Positions 25,903-34,882 are shown, numbered from the stretch's first letter. The stretch is 64,000 bases of DNA from Streptomyces djakartensis (GCF_014651075.1 NZ_BMWE01000008.1:305414-369413); one strand, 5' to 3'. Program-made: numbers and translations. The notes: generated by a model from the sequence alone, not told the origin.

Positions 25903-27651
25903 TCACCAGGTGAACGCCGGGTTCACCTTCATGCAGGCCTTGTCGTCCGCGCCGTTGAGAGCGTTGGCCGACTTCGGGGTCTTGTCGTCCCGCTTCGGCG
26001 CTTGGTAGTCCGAGCCCGTACGCCAGTCGGCGCCCACGACGAGTGTGACGCCGGAGACGTCCGTCGACCGCTTGACCGAGCTGAAGGGGATCCCCAGGGC
26101 CTCGGCGACCCGCTGGGCGTCGCCCTCCAGGTCGGCGCTCGGGTAGCGGACGACGGTGCGGTCCTCGCTCCACGAACCGTCGGTGTCGGCGACGGCCTGG
26201 GCGAAGCCCTTCTCCGTCAGCAGGCCGGTCACCGTGCTCGTGCGTCCGGGTGCCGCGGCCAGGGTGTCGGTGCGGGTGCCGTTGCGGACCTGGACGGGGA
26301 TCTCGTCGTCGGCCGCGGCCGGGTCGTCGGAGGGCTTCTCCCCGGTGGCCTTCTTCGCCTTGTCCTTGCCGTCCAGGGCGATGTCCTCCCGCACCAGCCG
26401 GAACAGTTGCTCGGCGTCCTCGGTGGGTTCCACCCGGGCGCCGACGTACCGGTTGGGCATGGTGGTCATGGTGATGCGCTTCGGCTCCACCTCGCGCAGC
26501 TCGCCGCTGAGGTCGTAGAGCTTCTTGACGGTGTCGAGGCCGGGGTCGACCGTCAGGGCCCGGGTGGCCTCCTCGGCCAGCCTGCGCAGCTTGTTCGGGC
26601 TGCTCAGGGTGGCGTTGTCGCGCAGTTGGCGGACCATCGCGTTCATGTACATGTGCTGGGCCTTGGAGCGGGCGAGGTCGCTGCCGTCCTCGAAGCCGTA
26701 GCGGGTGCGCAGCCACTGCAGGGCCTGCTCGCCCTGGATGTACGAGGTGCCCTTCTCCAGTTTCAGGCCCGAGCCCTTGCCGTCGGAGGTGCGGGAGTGG
26801 ATGTTGGCGTCGACGCACACCGGGACACCGCCGACGGCGTCGGCCATCGACACCACGCCGGCGAAGTCGACCATGATGAAGTGGTCGATGTGGATGCCGG
26901 TGAGCTCCTGCCAGGTGGCCACGGTGCAGCCCGGGCCGCCGTGGCCGAGGCTCTGGTTGGTCATCGTCCGGCCCTGGGTCGCCGCGTACACCTTCCCGTC
27001 GTCCGGGTCGGTGCACTTGGGGATCTTCACCAGGGTGTCGCGGGGCATGCTGATGACCGACATGTTGGTGCGGTCGGCGGACACGTGCAGCAGCATCTGG
27101 ACGTCCGCGAGGGGGGTGGCGCCGAACGTCTCGCGGGCGCCGCCGAGTTTCTGGTTCTCCTTGGTGTCCCGTGCGTCGGAGCCGATGAGCAGGATGTTCA
27201 GCGGGGTCTGACCGAACGCGTTCGGCGTGGGAGCTGCGACCTTGTGGTCGCCGAGGTTCAGGGCGTCCTTCTTGATGTTGCCGTTGAGGTGCCGGTAGTA
27301 GACGTATCCGGCTCCGGCCGTCCCGAGTATGAGCAGGGCGAGCACGGCTGCGGACCATCTCAGCAGCCGTCGCGGGCGCCGGGGCCGGTCGGTACCGCGC
27401 CGGCCGTCGACGTCGCCGTCGCCGCCGCCGGGGGGTTGTGCGCTCGCCGGGTCGGCCGGCCCGGCGGCCTTCTCCTGGACGGCGGCGGACCCGGGCTTCT
27501 CGGCGTCCGGAGCCGGCGCGTCGGCCTGCGCGGTCCCCGGCGACCCGCTCTCACCGTCAGGCGACTGGCTCGCCGACTCCGTCTCCTCCGGGCCCGGTTC
27601 ATGGCGGACGCCCTGCCGCGTTTCGTTCTCCCGCACACCGATCTGCGTCAC
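25903..27651 (-). CDS. LCP ligase, cassette type A (copy 1)
   Basis: A 582-residue LCP protein. An acidic Pro/Ala-rich cytoplasmic tail (1-95) is followed by one membrane span (about 97-118), the LCP domain (LNILLIGSDARDTKEN, MSVISMPRDTLVKIP, LRTRYGFEDGSDLARSKAQH), and a LytR_C domain (about 430-540; IPVQVRNGTRTDTLA, TLVVGADWRTGSDY). The protein ends NGADDKACMKVNPAFTW. Cysteines occur at IPKC, GPGC, VPVC and near the end. The GTG at 27651 follows AAGGA. Its closest relative in the window is the gene at 29623. It lies 90 bp downstream of a type B gene. Confidence 0.9.
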   Translation of the reverse strand: MTQIGVRENETRQGVRHEPGPEETESASQSPDGESGSPGTAQADAPAPDAEKPGSAAVQEKAAGPADPASAQPPGGGDGDVDGRRGTDRPRRPRRLLRWSAAVLALLILGTAGAGYVYYRHLNGNIKKDALNLGDHKVAAPTPNAFGQTPLNILLIGSDARDTKENQKLGGARETFGATPLADVQMLLHVSADRTNMSVISMPRDTLVKIPKCTDPDDGKVYAATQGRTMTNQSLGHGGPGCTVATWQELTGIHIDHFIMVDFAGVVSMADAVGGVPVCVDANIHSRTSDGKGSGLKLEKGTSYIQGEQALQWLRTRYGFEDGSDLARSKAQHMYMNAMVRQLRDNATLSSPNKLRRLAEEATRALTVDPGLDTVKKLYDLSGELREVEPKRITMTTMPNRYVGARVEPTEDAEQLFRLVREDIALDGKDKAKKATGEKPSDDPAAADDEIPVQVRNGTRTDTLAAAPGRTSTVTGLLTEKGFAQAVADTDGSWSEDRTVVRYPSADLEGDAQRVAEALGIPFSSVKRSTDVSGVTLVVGADWRTGSDYQAPKRDDKTPKSANALNGADDKACMKVNPAFTW

Positions 27652-27682
27652 TTTCCGGTCCTTCCCGCCGACGGCGCATGCA

Positions 27683-27724
27683 ACAGGCCCGCCCTGCCTC
27701 CTGTTAGACGCACGACGGGCCTGT
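27683..27724 (-). terminator. possible terminator or attenuator between LCP genes
   Basis: acaggcccg (27683-27691) and cgggcctgt (27716-27724) are perfect complements with a 24-base loop, in the 90-bp gap after the type B gene and before the type A gene. Confidence 0.5.
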
Positions 27725-27741
27725 CAGTTGCCCTCAGTGGG

Positions 27742-29439
27742 TCAACTCGCGCACTTCACCTTGTCGGCCGTGGACTTCTCCACGTCCGACGCGTCGACCG
27801 GGGCGTTGATCTTCACACCGGCGCCCTTGTAGTCCTTGCCGAGGGTGAGGGTCATGGCCGGCACACCCTGCGAGTTGATCACGCTCTCGCCGGGCTTCAG
27901 CGCCGACCCGGGCAGGCCCATGATGTCGGCGAGGCGGCGGGCCTGGTCTGCCTGGTCGGGGGCGTACTCGAGCGTGGTCCTGGCCAGTTCGGAGGGTGCG
28001 TTGCCGGCGTTGTCGGACTTGGTCACACCCTCCTCGACCTGGAGGTACTGGAGCGTCTTCTGCGCGCTGCCGGCAACGGCACCGCCGTTGAGGATCCGCA
28101 CCCGGACCTCGGAGGCCGGGGCCTTGGGGCCCTTCAGCCGCGCGGCCTCGGCGTCCTTCTCCTTCTTCTTCCGGTCCTTGACCTTGGTGAACGAGACGTC
28201 GTTCGCGATCATGTCGAACACCTGCGGGGCCTTCGACTCGTCGAGGACGACCGTCGCCTTCACCCGCTCCGCCGGGTTGTCCACCACCGGCACCGTCGTG
28301 AAGCTGATGTTCTTCGTCGGCACCTTCTTCAGCTCCAGCGCGACGTCCTTGAGCGTGCCGACGCTGCCGATGGCCTCGTCGACGGTGAGCGCCTTGGTGG
28401 CGGCCTCGGCCAGCTTCAGCAGCTTGGAGGGGCTGGTGAGGGTGTCGCTGGAGGACATCTTGCGCATGAGTGAGCCCAGGAACTGCTGCTGCACCTTGAT
28501 CCGGTCGAGGTCGCCGCTGTTGCCGAAGCTCTTGCGGGTGCGGACGAACGCCAGGGCCTGCTCGCCCTCGACCGTCGACTCGCCCGCGGGCAGGACGAGT
28601 TTGGACTGCTTGTCGTTCACCGGCTTCTCCACGCACACCTCGACCCCGTCCACCGCCGTGGTCAGCGTCTTCACCGCGTTGAAGTCGGCCATCATGAAGT
28701 GGTCGACCTGGATGCCGGTGTTCTCCTTCACCGTGCGCATCGTGCAGCCGGGGTCCCGGCCGCTCTCGCCGAGGCTCCGGTTGAAGCGGACGCCCTGCTG
28801 GCCCGGGACGATCTTCTCCGAGCCGTCCTCCAGCTTCGTCGGGCAGTCGGGGATGTTCACGATCAGGTCCCGGGGGATGCTGAGCGCGGTCGCGTTGGAG
28901 CGGTCCTCGGCGACGTGCAGCAGGATCGTGGTGTCGGCGTGCCCGGAGCTGCCCTTGTCGCCGTAACCCCCGTTGCCCTCGCCGGTGCGCTTGTCCGTGC
29001 CGATGATGAGGATGTTGAAGGCCTCGGACTTGCTGAAGTTGCTCGCACCCGCGCTGCCGACGTCGGTGGTGCTGACGTTGCCCTCCAGGTGCCGGAGGTA
29101 GAAGTAGCCGGCCGCGCCGACCCCGACCAGCACGAAGGCCATCGTGCCGCCGGTCCACACCAGCGCCTTTTTCGCCTTCTTCGGCTTCTGCTGCACCGGC
29201 CGCCGCCCGGCGCGCCGCCCCGGCGGCGGCTCCTCGGGAGCGCCGCGCCGCCTGCGCTGCGGCGGGACATCGGTGCGGGTCGCCGTACGGCGACCGCCTG
29301 TGGCCGGGCCTCCCCCGGAGTCCGGCGACTGCGCTGCGGATGGGGCCAGTCGCAGTTCGTATTCACCGGTGTTCGGATTGAGTACCCACTGGTCCGCGGG
29401 GTCGATCTGATCCCCCCGCCCACGGCGTTGCGCGTCCAC
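27742..29439 (-). CDS. LCP ligase, cassette type B (copy 1)
   Basis: A 565-residue LCP protein. The cytoplasmic N-terminus carries the motif DPADQWVLNPNTGEYELR (about 11-28), shared with the gene at 31347. A basic stretch, one membrane span (about 93-112), the LCP domain (FNILIIGTDKRTG, ALSIPRDLIVNIP, FVRTRKSFGNSGDLDRIKVQQ) and a LytR_C domain (VRVRILNGGAVAGSA) follow, ending STADKVKCAS. Four cysteines as in its paralogues. I chose the GTG at 29439, which follows ggagg and matches the start of the paralogue; an upstream in-frame start is less likely. Confidence 0.9.
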   Translation of the reverse strand: MDAQRRGRGDQIDPADQWVLNPNTGEYELRLAPSAAQSPDSGGGPATGGRRTATRTDVPPQRRRRGAPEEPPPGRRAGRRPVQQKPKKAKKALVWTGGTMAFVLVGVGAAGYFYLRHLEGNVSTTDVGSAGASNFSKSEAFNILIIGTDKRTGEGNGGYGDKGSSGHADTTILLHVAEDRSNATALSIPRDLIVNIPDCPTKLEDGSEKIVPGQQGVRFNRSLGESGRDPGCTMRTVKENTGIQVDHFMMADFNAVKTLTTAVDGVEVCVEKPVNDKQSKLVLPAGESTVEGEQALAFVRTRKSFGNSGDLDRIKVQQQFLGSLMRKMSSSDTLTSPSKLLKLAEAATKALTVDEAIGSVGTLKDVALELKKVPTKNISFTTVPVVDNPAERVKATVVLDESKAPQVFDMIANDVSFTKVKDRKKKEKDAEAARLKGPKAPASEVRVRILNGGAVAGSAQKTLQYLQVEEGVTKSDNAGNAPSELARTTLEYAPDQADQARRLADIMGLPGSALKPGESVINSQGVPAMTLTLGKDYKGAGVKINAPVDASDVEKSTADKVKCAS

Positions 29440-29519
29440 GGTCTTGTTTCCTCCGTCGGGGCACGCGGCGCCTTCTCCCCCCGGAAGGCGCACGGGTACT
29501 TGGTCATCACAGAAGCACT

Positions 29520-29545
29520 GGATCGCTCACACTATCCGCCCAGTT
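29520..29545 (-). promoter_or_regulatory. 26-bp conserved element upstream of type B LCP, copy 1
   Basis: This block is identical, except for one base, to 33173-33198, which lies upstream of the other type B LCP gene, while surrounding sequence is diverged. On the minus strand it contains TAGTGT, a possible -10. It is 81 bases upstream of the GTG here and 108 bases upstream in the other copy. Confidence 0.6.
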
Positions 29546-29622
29546 GAACGTTGGTGTGCGCTGATTGACAAATTCAACATCCACACATTCGGGCAATCCG
29601 GCCCAATCCACGCTGTGAATCT

Positions 29623-31257
29623 CTACCAGCGGTATGGCGCGTACACGTCCATGCATTTTCCGGCGTCGGAACCGTTGAGCGCGTCCGCGTCGCCGGGCAG
29701 GTCCCCGGCCTTCGGCGACGGCTGCTTCGGATAGGCCGTGCCCGTACGCCAGTCGGCGCCCACGACGACCGTCACGCCGGAGACATCGGCCGACCGCTTC
29801 ACCGAACCCGCGGGAATGCCCAGCGACTTGGCGACGCGCTGTGCGTCGCCCGCCAGTTCGGCGCTCGGATAGCGCACCACGGTCCGCTCCTCGGACGTCG
29901 CGGGGGAGGTGTCCGCGGCGGCCTTGGTGAACCCCTCGTCCACGAGGTGCCGTGCGAGGGCGGCCGCGCGCCCGCCGACCGGCCCGAGCGTGCTGGAGCG
30001 CGTGGCGTTGCGCACCAGGACGCCGATCGCGCCGTCCGCCGCGGCGGGATCACCGGACGCCTTGCCCGCGGCCTCGGACGGCTTCCCGGCGCCCGGCTTC
30101 CCGCCCTTGCCGTCGAAGGGCACGTCGTCGCGGAGCATGTCCCACACCCGGTCGGCGTCGGCGCCCGCCGCGATCAGATGGTTGGGATCCTCCGGATCCG
30201 CGACCGTGGGCAGGGTCGTCATGGTGATGCGGTCCGTCGGCACCGTCTTCAGCTGTGTGCCCAGGTCGTACAGCTTCTTCACCGTGCCGATCTCCTCGGA
30301 CACGTGCAGCGATCTGGTGGCCGCCTCCGCCAGGTCCGTCAGACGGCCGGTGTCGGTGAAGACGTTCTGCGCCTTGAGGGTGCGGATCATCGAGTTCATG
30401 TACATGTGCTGCGCCCTGGCCCGCAGCGGGTCGCTGCCCCAGGCGTGGCGGGTGCGCAGCCACTGGAGCGCCTGCACCCCCTGGACCTTGTGGTGGCCGG
30501 CCCTCATCTTCAGGCCCGAGCCGCCCGGCACGCCGGGCAGCGGGCGGTCCCACACGTTCTGCTCGACGCACACCTCGACCCCGCCGATGGCGTCCGCCAT
30601 CTTCACCACGCCCGCGAAGTCGATCGTCATCCAGTGGTCGATGTAGACGCCGGTGAGGTTCTGCCAGGTCGCCAGCGTGCAGCCCGCTCCGCCACGGGCC
30701 AGCGAGGCGTTGATGATCGTGTTGACCGGAGGGTACGTCCTCCCGGTCTCCGGGTCGGTGCACCGGGGTATGTCGACCCGGGTGTCGCGCGGAATGCTCA
30801 CCACGGAGGCGCTCTTGCGGTCCGCGGCGAGGTGGATGAGCATCTGCACGTCACCCCGCGGCGGGGTGCCGCGGTCCTTACGGGCGCCGCCCAGCTCCAC
30901 GTTCTCGTCGGAGTTACGGCTGTCGGAGCCGATCAGCAGGATGTTCAGGGGCGTCTGCCCGGCCGCGTTCGGGGCGGCCTTCCGGGCCTTGGAGTCGCCG
31001 CTGCTGCGCGCGCCCTTGTGGATGTTGCCGTTCAGGTGCTCGTAGTAGAGGTAGCCGGCGCCGGCCGTCCCCAGGATCAGCACGGAGAGGGTCGTCGCCG
31101 ACCAGCGCAGGGTGCGGCGCCCGCGGCCGGGTCTCCGGCCTTCCTGCCCTTCCCGGCCGTCCGCGCCGCCCGGCTCGGAGGGGCCGCCCGGGCCCGGCAC
31201 CCCCGGCACGGCACCCGGTTCCGTCCCCTCCCCGTGGACCCTGCTGCTCTGCCCCAT
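29623..31257 (-). CDS. LCP ligase, cassette type A (copy 2)
   Basis: A 544-residue LCP protein, paralogue of the gene at 25903. A cytoplasmic Gly/Pro/Glu tail and a membrane span (about 55-75) precede the LCP domain (LNILLIGSDSRNSDEN, ASVVSIPRDTRVDIP, LRTRHAWGSDPLRARAQH) and a LytR_C domain (IGVLVRNATRSSTLG, TVVVGADWRTGTAY), ending NGSDAGKCMDVYAPYRW. Four cysteines in the shared positions. The start is uncertain: I prefer the ATG at 31257 after GGGGGAAG; an ATG at 31275 and a TTG at 31287 are in frame. Confidence 0.88.
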   Translation of the reverse strand: MGQSSRVHGEGTEPGAVPGVPGPGGPSEPGGADGREGQEGRRPGRGRRTLRWSATTLSVLILGTAGAGYLYYEHLNGNIHKGARSSGDSKARKAAPNAAGQTPLNILLIGSDSRNSDENVELGGARKDRGTPPRGDVQMLIHLAADRKSASVVSIPRDTRVDIPRCTDPETGRTYPPVNTIINASLARGGAGCTLATWQNLTGVYIDHWMTIDFAGVVKMADAIGGVEVCVEQNVWDRPLPGVPGGSGLKMRAGHHKVQGVQALQWLRTRHAWGSDPLRARAQHMYMNSMIRTLKAQNVFTDTGRLTDLAEAATRSLHVSEEIGTVKKLYDLGTQLKTVPTDRITMTTLPTVADPEDPNHLIAAGADADRVWDMLRDDVPFDGKGGKPGAGKPSEAAGKASGDPAAADGAIGVLVRNATRSSTLGPVGGRAAALARHLVDEGFTKAAADTSPATSEERTVVRYPSAELAGDAQRVAKSLGIPAGSVKRSADVSGVTVVVGADWRTGTAYPKQPSPKAGDLPGDADALNGSDAGKCMDVYAPYRW

Positions 31258-31287
31258 CTGCTTCCCCCACCCCATGTCACCGGACAA

Positions 31288-31339
31288 GGCCTGTCGTACG
31301 CCTGGTGAGACGTACGCCTTGTGAGACGTACGGCAGGCC
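31288..31339 (-). terminator. terminator-like inverted repeat between LCP genes
   Basis: ggcctgtcgtacg (31288-31300) pairs with cgtacggcaggcc (31327-31339), 13 bp with one wobble. The 26-base loop includes a direct repeat gtgagacgtacg. It lies between the type B stop and the type A start. Confidence 0.6.
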
Positions 31340-31346
31340 CCTCAGG

Positions 31347-33065
31347 TCACTCGGCGCACTCGACCTTGTCCGCCGTGGACTTGTCGACGCCCGCCGGCGC
31401 CTTCGCCGGAGCGGTGAGGGAAACCCCCGCGCCCTCGAAGTCCTTGCCGAGGGTGAGGGTCATCGCGGGCAGTCCCTGGCCGTTCTCCACGCTCTCGCCC
31501 GGCTTCATGGCCGACCCGGGCAGGCCCATGATGCCGGCGAGGCGACGGGCCTGGTCGGCCTGGTCGGGGGCGTACTCGAGCGTGGTCTTCGCCAGTTCGG
31601 AGGGGGCGTTGCCGCCGTTCTCCGACTTGGTCACGCCCTCCTCGTTCTGCAGCCAGCTGAGCGTCTCCTGGGCGCTGCCCGCGACGGCACCGCCGTTGAG
31701 GATCCGCACCCGGACCTCGGAGGCCGGGGCCTTGGCGCCCTTCAGCCGGGCGGCCACCGCGGCCGCCTCCTTCTTCTTCTGCTGCTTGACGGCCGTGAAG
31801 GAGACGTCGTCCCTGATCATCTGAAAGACCTGCGGGGCCGTCGACTCGTTGAGGACGACCGTGGTCTTGACCTTCTCCGCCGGGTTGTCGATCACCGGGA
31901 CCGTGGTGAACGTCAGGTTCTTGGTGTTGAGCTTGCCCAGCTCCAGACCGAGGTCCTTCAGCTTGCTGATGCTGTCCAGCTGCGAGTCGACGGTCAGCGC
32001 CTTGGTGCCCGCCTCGGCCAGGTCCAGCATCTTCGAGGGGCTGGTGAGCGTGTCGTTGGACTTCAGCTTGCGCATCAGCGCGCTCAGGAACTGCTGCTGG
32101 AGCCCGATCCGGCTCAGGTCGCCGCCGAAGCCCACCGAGTGCCGGGTGCGCACGAACGCCAGCGCCTGCTCGCCCTCGATGGTGTGTGTGCCCTTGGACA
32201 GCTTGAGGTGCGAGTCCGGGTCGTCGATGTCCTTCCCGAGGCAGACCTCGACCCCGCCGACCGCGCTGGACAGCGTCTTGACCGCGTTGAAGTCGGCGAC
32301 CATGAAGTTGTCCGGCTTGACCCCGGTCAGCTCGGTCACGGTCCGCATGGTGCAGCTGGGCGTACGGCCGTCCTGGCCGAGGCTGGTGTTGAAGCGGGCC
32401 TGCGGAGTGCCCGGGATGACCTTCTGCGACCCGTCCCCCTGCGTGGTCGGGCAGTCGGGGATGTCGACGACCAGGTCACGGGGGATGCTCAGGGCCGTCG
32501 CGTTCGAGCGGTCCTTGGAGACGTGCAGCAGGATCGTGGTGTCCGCGTGCCCGACGCTGCCCGCGTCGCCGTAGTTCTCGTTGCCCGCTCCGGTGCGCTT
32601 GTCGGTGCCGATCAGCAGGATGTTGATGGCCTTGTCCTTCTCGAAGCCACCGGTGCTGGCGCCGTCGTCGGAGAAGGACGCGATGTTGCTGTTCAGGTGC
32701 TCGATGTAGAAGTACGCGGCACCCGCCCCGGCGACCAGCACGAACGCCATCGCGCCGCCGGTCCACAGCAGGACCTTCTTCCCCTTGGCGGCCTTCTTGG
32801 CCGGCCGGCGCCCGCGCCGCCCGGGCAGTGGCTCCTCCGGCGCCCGGCGGCGCCTGCCCGGCGGTGGTGCCGCGCGGCCGGGTGTCTCCGTACGGCCGCG
32901 CGGCGGTGTGCCCGTGCCTGAGGAGGGCGGCCTGCGGGGGCTGGGAACACCTGACTGCAGTGGGGAACCGGGCGATCGCAGTTCGTATTCACCGGTAGCC
33001 GGATTGAGTACCCACTGGTCGGCGGGATCGATGTCGTCCGCCCGCCCACGGCCTTGCGCGTCCAC
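31347..33065 (-). CDS. LCP ligase, cassette type B (copy 2)
   Basis: A 572-residue LCP protein, closely related to the gene at 27742, sharing the N-terminal motif DPADQWVLNPATGEYELR and long identical stretches of the LytR_C domain (APASEVRVRILNGGAVAGSA, TTLEYAPDQADQARRLA). Membrane span at about 100-118; LCP motifs INILLIGTDKRTGAGN, ALSIPRDLVVDIP and FVRTRHSVGFGGDLSRIGLQQ. It ends STADKVECAE. The GTG at 33065 matches the paralogue's start and follows ggagg. The stronger conservation of the C-terminal half suggests recent duplication or gene conversion. Confidence 0.9.
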   Translation of the reverse strand: MDAQGRGRADDIDPADQWVLNPATGEYELRSPGSPLQSGVPSPRRPPSSGTGTPPRGRTETPGRAAPPPGRRRRAPEEPLPGRRGRRPAKKAAKGKKVLLWTGGAMAFVLVAGAGAAYFYIEHLNSNIASFSDDGASTGGFEKDKAINILLIGTDKRTGAGNENYGDAGSVGHADTTILLHVSKDRSNATALSIPRDLVVDIPDCPTTQGDGSQKVIPGTPQARFNTSLGQDGRTPSCTMRTVTELTGVKPDNFMVADFNAVKTLSSAVGGVEVCLGKDIDDPDSHLKLSKGTHTIEGEQALAFVRTRHSVGFGGDLSRIGLQQQFLSALMRKLKSNDTLTSPSKMLDLAEAGTKALTVDSQLDSISKLKDLGLELGKLNTKNLTFTTVPVIDNPAEKVKTTVVLNESTAPQVFQMIRDDVSFTAVKQQKKKEAAAVAARLKGAKAPASEVRVRILNGGAVAGSAQETLSWLQNEEGVTKSENGGNAPSELAKTTLEYAPDQADQARRLAGIMGLPGSAMKPGESVENGQGLPAMTLTLGKDFEGAGVSLTAPAKAPAGVDKSTADKVECAE

Positions 33066-33172
33066 GGTCGTCTGTTTCCTCCGTCGGGGCGCGGCGCCTA
33101 CCCCCTCCAAGGCGCCCGGGTCTCGGTCACACAGTGCGCGACCTCAGGACCGTCCTCAGAGCCGGGCGCACC

Positions 33173-33198
33173 GGATCGCTCACACTAACCGCCCAGTT
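33173..33198 (-). promoter_or_regulatory. 26-bp conserved element upstream of type B LCP, copy 2
   Basis: One base different from the element at 29520-29545 and similarly placed in front of the paralogous gene. It is a candidate shared promoter or operator. Confidence 0.6.
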
Positions 33199-33303
33199 CA
33201 GCGTCGAGCGACGACGGTGACACAACGCACGTCCCTACACCCGGGCAATTCGCCCATTTCTCAGGTGAAGAGTTCATTACCCTGGAGTTCCTTGGCGTCC
33301 GCT

Positions 33304-34539
33304 TTACCCGCAGGTGTCCTCGGCTGCCGTGTTCCCGCGGAACGTCGGTGGAGGAGAAACGGTGACGGCGGGTCCCGCGAATGGCACCGCATACGAATCC
33401 CCGTGCGCCCCGTCCCGCGAATCGGCGGACCTCCGCGAGCCCGAGCCGTGCGGCGTGTTCCCCGCCACGACCACCGGCGTGTCCGTACGCAGCCGCTCGA
33501 ACAGCCTCTCCGCCTGGGGCTCCACGAGTTGGTCGCGATTGGCGTCGTACGCGTACGACTGCCGAGGCACGGTCAGGAATTGCACTTGTTCCATGGGGAT
33601 GTCGCGCAGGCCCCGCACGAGTTCGTACAAACCGCGAAGGCTCGCCAGATCCGGGTCGGTTGTGAGCGAAGATGTGGCGGCGTCCAGCACCGGATACAGC
33701 TTCACCGGATTCAGCAGTACGCCATTGCTGCGCACCTTGTTGGTGAGTGCCCCGAGGAAGCGCTGCTGACGCTCCATTCTTTCCGTGTCGCTGCCGTCGC
33801 CGAGCGACTTGCGGGCGCGGACGTAGCCCAGTGCCTGCTCGCCGTCGAGTCTCACCCGCCCGGCCGGCAGTCTCAGCTTCGCCGCCCGGTCGTCGATCGG
33901 CTCCTTCAGGCACACCTCGACGCCGTCGACCGCGTCGACCATCTCCTTGAAGCCGTGGAAGTCGACGACGACGTGGTGGTCGACGCGGATGTCGGTGAGC
34001 TTCTCGACGGTCCGGATGGTGCAGGCCGAACCGCCCAGCTGGAAGGCCTGGTTGAACATGGCGAACCTCGGGGCGCTGCGCGACCCGTCGGGGCGGCGGC
34101 AGCCCGGCAGGTTGACCATCAGGTCCCGGGGCAGGGAGACGGCGGTGGCGCTGCGCCGGCCGGCGGACAGGTGCAGCAGGATCGTGGTGTCCGACCGCTC
34201 GGTCCCGGAGTCACGCCCGTAGCGGGCGTTGTCGCCGCCCTCGCGTGAGTCCGACCCGATCAGCAGGATGTTCCGGGCGTCCTTGACCAGCGAGGTGGGC
34301 CGCTCCTTGTCGTACCGCGCCAGCTCGGCCGCGGCCGCCTCGTCGGGCGTGATGTTCCCACTGAGCTTCGCGTACATCACCCACCCGGCGCCCCCGGCCG
34401 CCACGACGAGGGTGGCGACCCCGAACGCCGTCCACCGCACCCACCGCCGCCGGCGCCGCCGCACCAGCCCCCGCCCGCTGGCCGAGGCACCCGCGCCTGC
34501 CCCCGGCCTCCGGAAGGACCCACCACTGGTGCCGGCCAA
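33304..34539 (-). CDS. LCP ligase without LytR_C domain (four-cysteine type)
   Basis: A 411-residue LCP protein. A basic cytoplasmic tail with a run of arginines (28-33) precedes one membrane span (about 37-56) and the LCP domain (NILLIGSDSREGGDN, ATAVSLPRDLMVNLP, VRARKSLGDGSDTERMERQQ). No LytR_C domain follows; instead a Ser/Pro/Thr-rich tail ends in AAEDTCG. Cysteines at LPGC, GSAC, VEVC and the C-terminus match its neighbours. The TTG start at 34539 lies 7 bases after GGAGGGG. It is the first of a run of same-direction LCP genes. Confidence 0.9.
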   Translation of the reverse strand: MAGTSGGSFRRPGAGAGASASGRGLVRRRRRRWVRWTAFGVATLVVAAGGAGWVMYAKLSGNITPDEAAAAELARYDKERPTSLVKDARNILLIGSDSREGGDNARYGRDSGTERSDTTILLHLSAGRRSATAVSLPRDLMVNLPGCRRPDGSRSAPRFAMFNQAFQLGGSACTIRTVEKLTDIRVDHHVVVDFHGFKEMVDAVDGVEVCLKEPIDDRAAKLRLPAGRVRLDGEQALGYVRARKSLGDGSDTERMERQQRFLGALTNKVRSNGVLLNPVKLYPVLDAATSSLTTDPDLASLRGLYELVRGLRDIPMEQVQFLTVPRQSYAYDANRDQLVEPQAERLFERLRTDTPVVVAGNTPHGSGSRRSADSRDGAHGDSYAVPFAGPAVTVSPPPTFRGNTAAEDTCG

Positions 34540-34655
34540 GACAGGACCCCTCCAGCCACCTCACGTAGGACGCGCCGCGCGCACTTCTCCTACGACTGTG
34601 GCGTGAATGGGGGGCGGGGGAGGGGCGGTGATGAACCGAACGGGTGACGCTACAT

Positions 34656-34772
34656 AGCTGCGGGCAGTCGCGCCGCCCAAGCCGAGAGCAGTCGTGCCGC
34701 CCAAGCCGCGGGCAGTCGTGCCGCCCAAGCCGCGGGCAGTCGTGCCGCCCAAGCTGCGGGCAGTCGTGCCGC
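34656..34772. repeat. 24-bp tandem repeat, five units
   Basis: ggcagtcg (agcagtcg in unit 2) starts at 34663, 34687, 34711, 34735 and 34759, exactly 24 bp apart, with the unit gtgccgcccaagc(c/t)gcgg between. The central copies are nearly identical. Confidence 0.9.
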
Positions 34773-34786
34773 TGGGGCGATGGGGG

Positions 34787-34822
34787 TCCCCCCTGCTCGA
34801 GCGAAGCCGAGAGCTTGGGGGA
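34787..34822. repeat. Streptomyces-type interspersed palindromic element
   Basis: tcccccctgctcg ... cgagagcttggggga forms an imperfect hairpin around agcgaagc. I recall this element from many Streptomyces intergenic regions, where it often lies after genes like a terminator. The recall is not verified here. Confidence 0.55.
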
Positions 34823-34882
34823 GGGTGGGCGCAGCGGCACCCCGCAACGCCGGGCCGCACAACGCCCCGCCCTAGCCCCAAC

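Noticed and set aside
25903..34539. Mobile element carrying the LCP genes
   Set aside because: No transposase, terminal inverted repeats, integrase or tRNA target is visible, and base composition matches the surroundings. Tandem duplication is sufficient.
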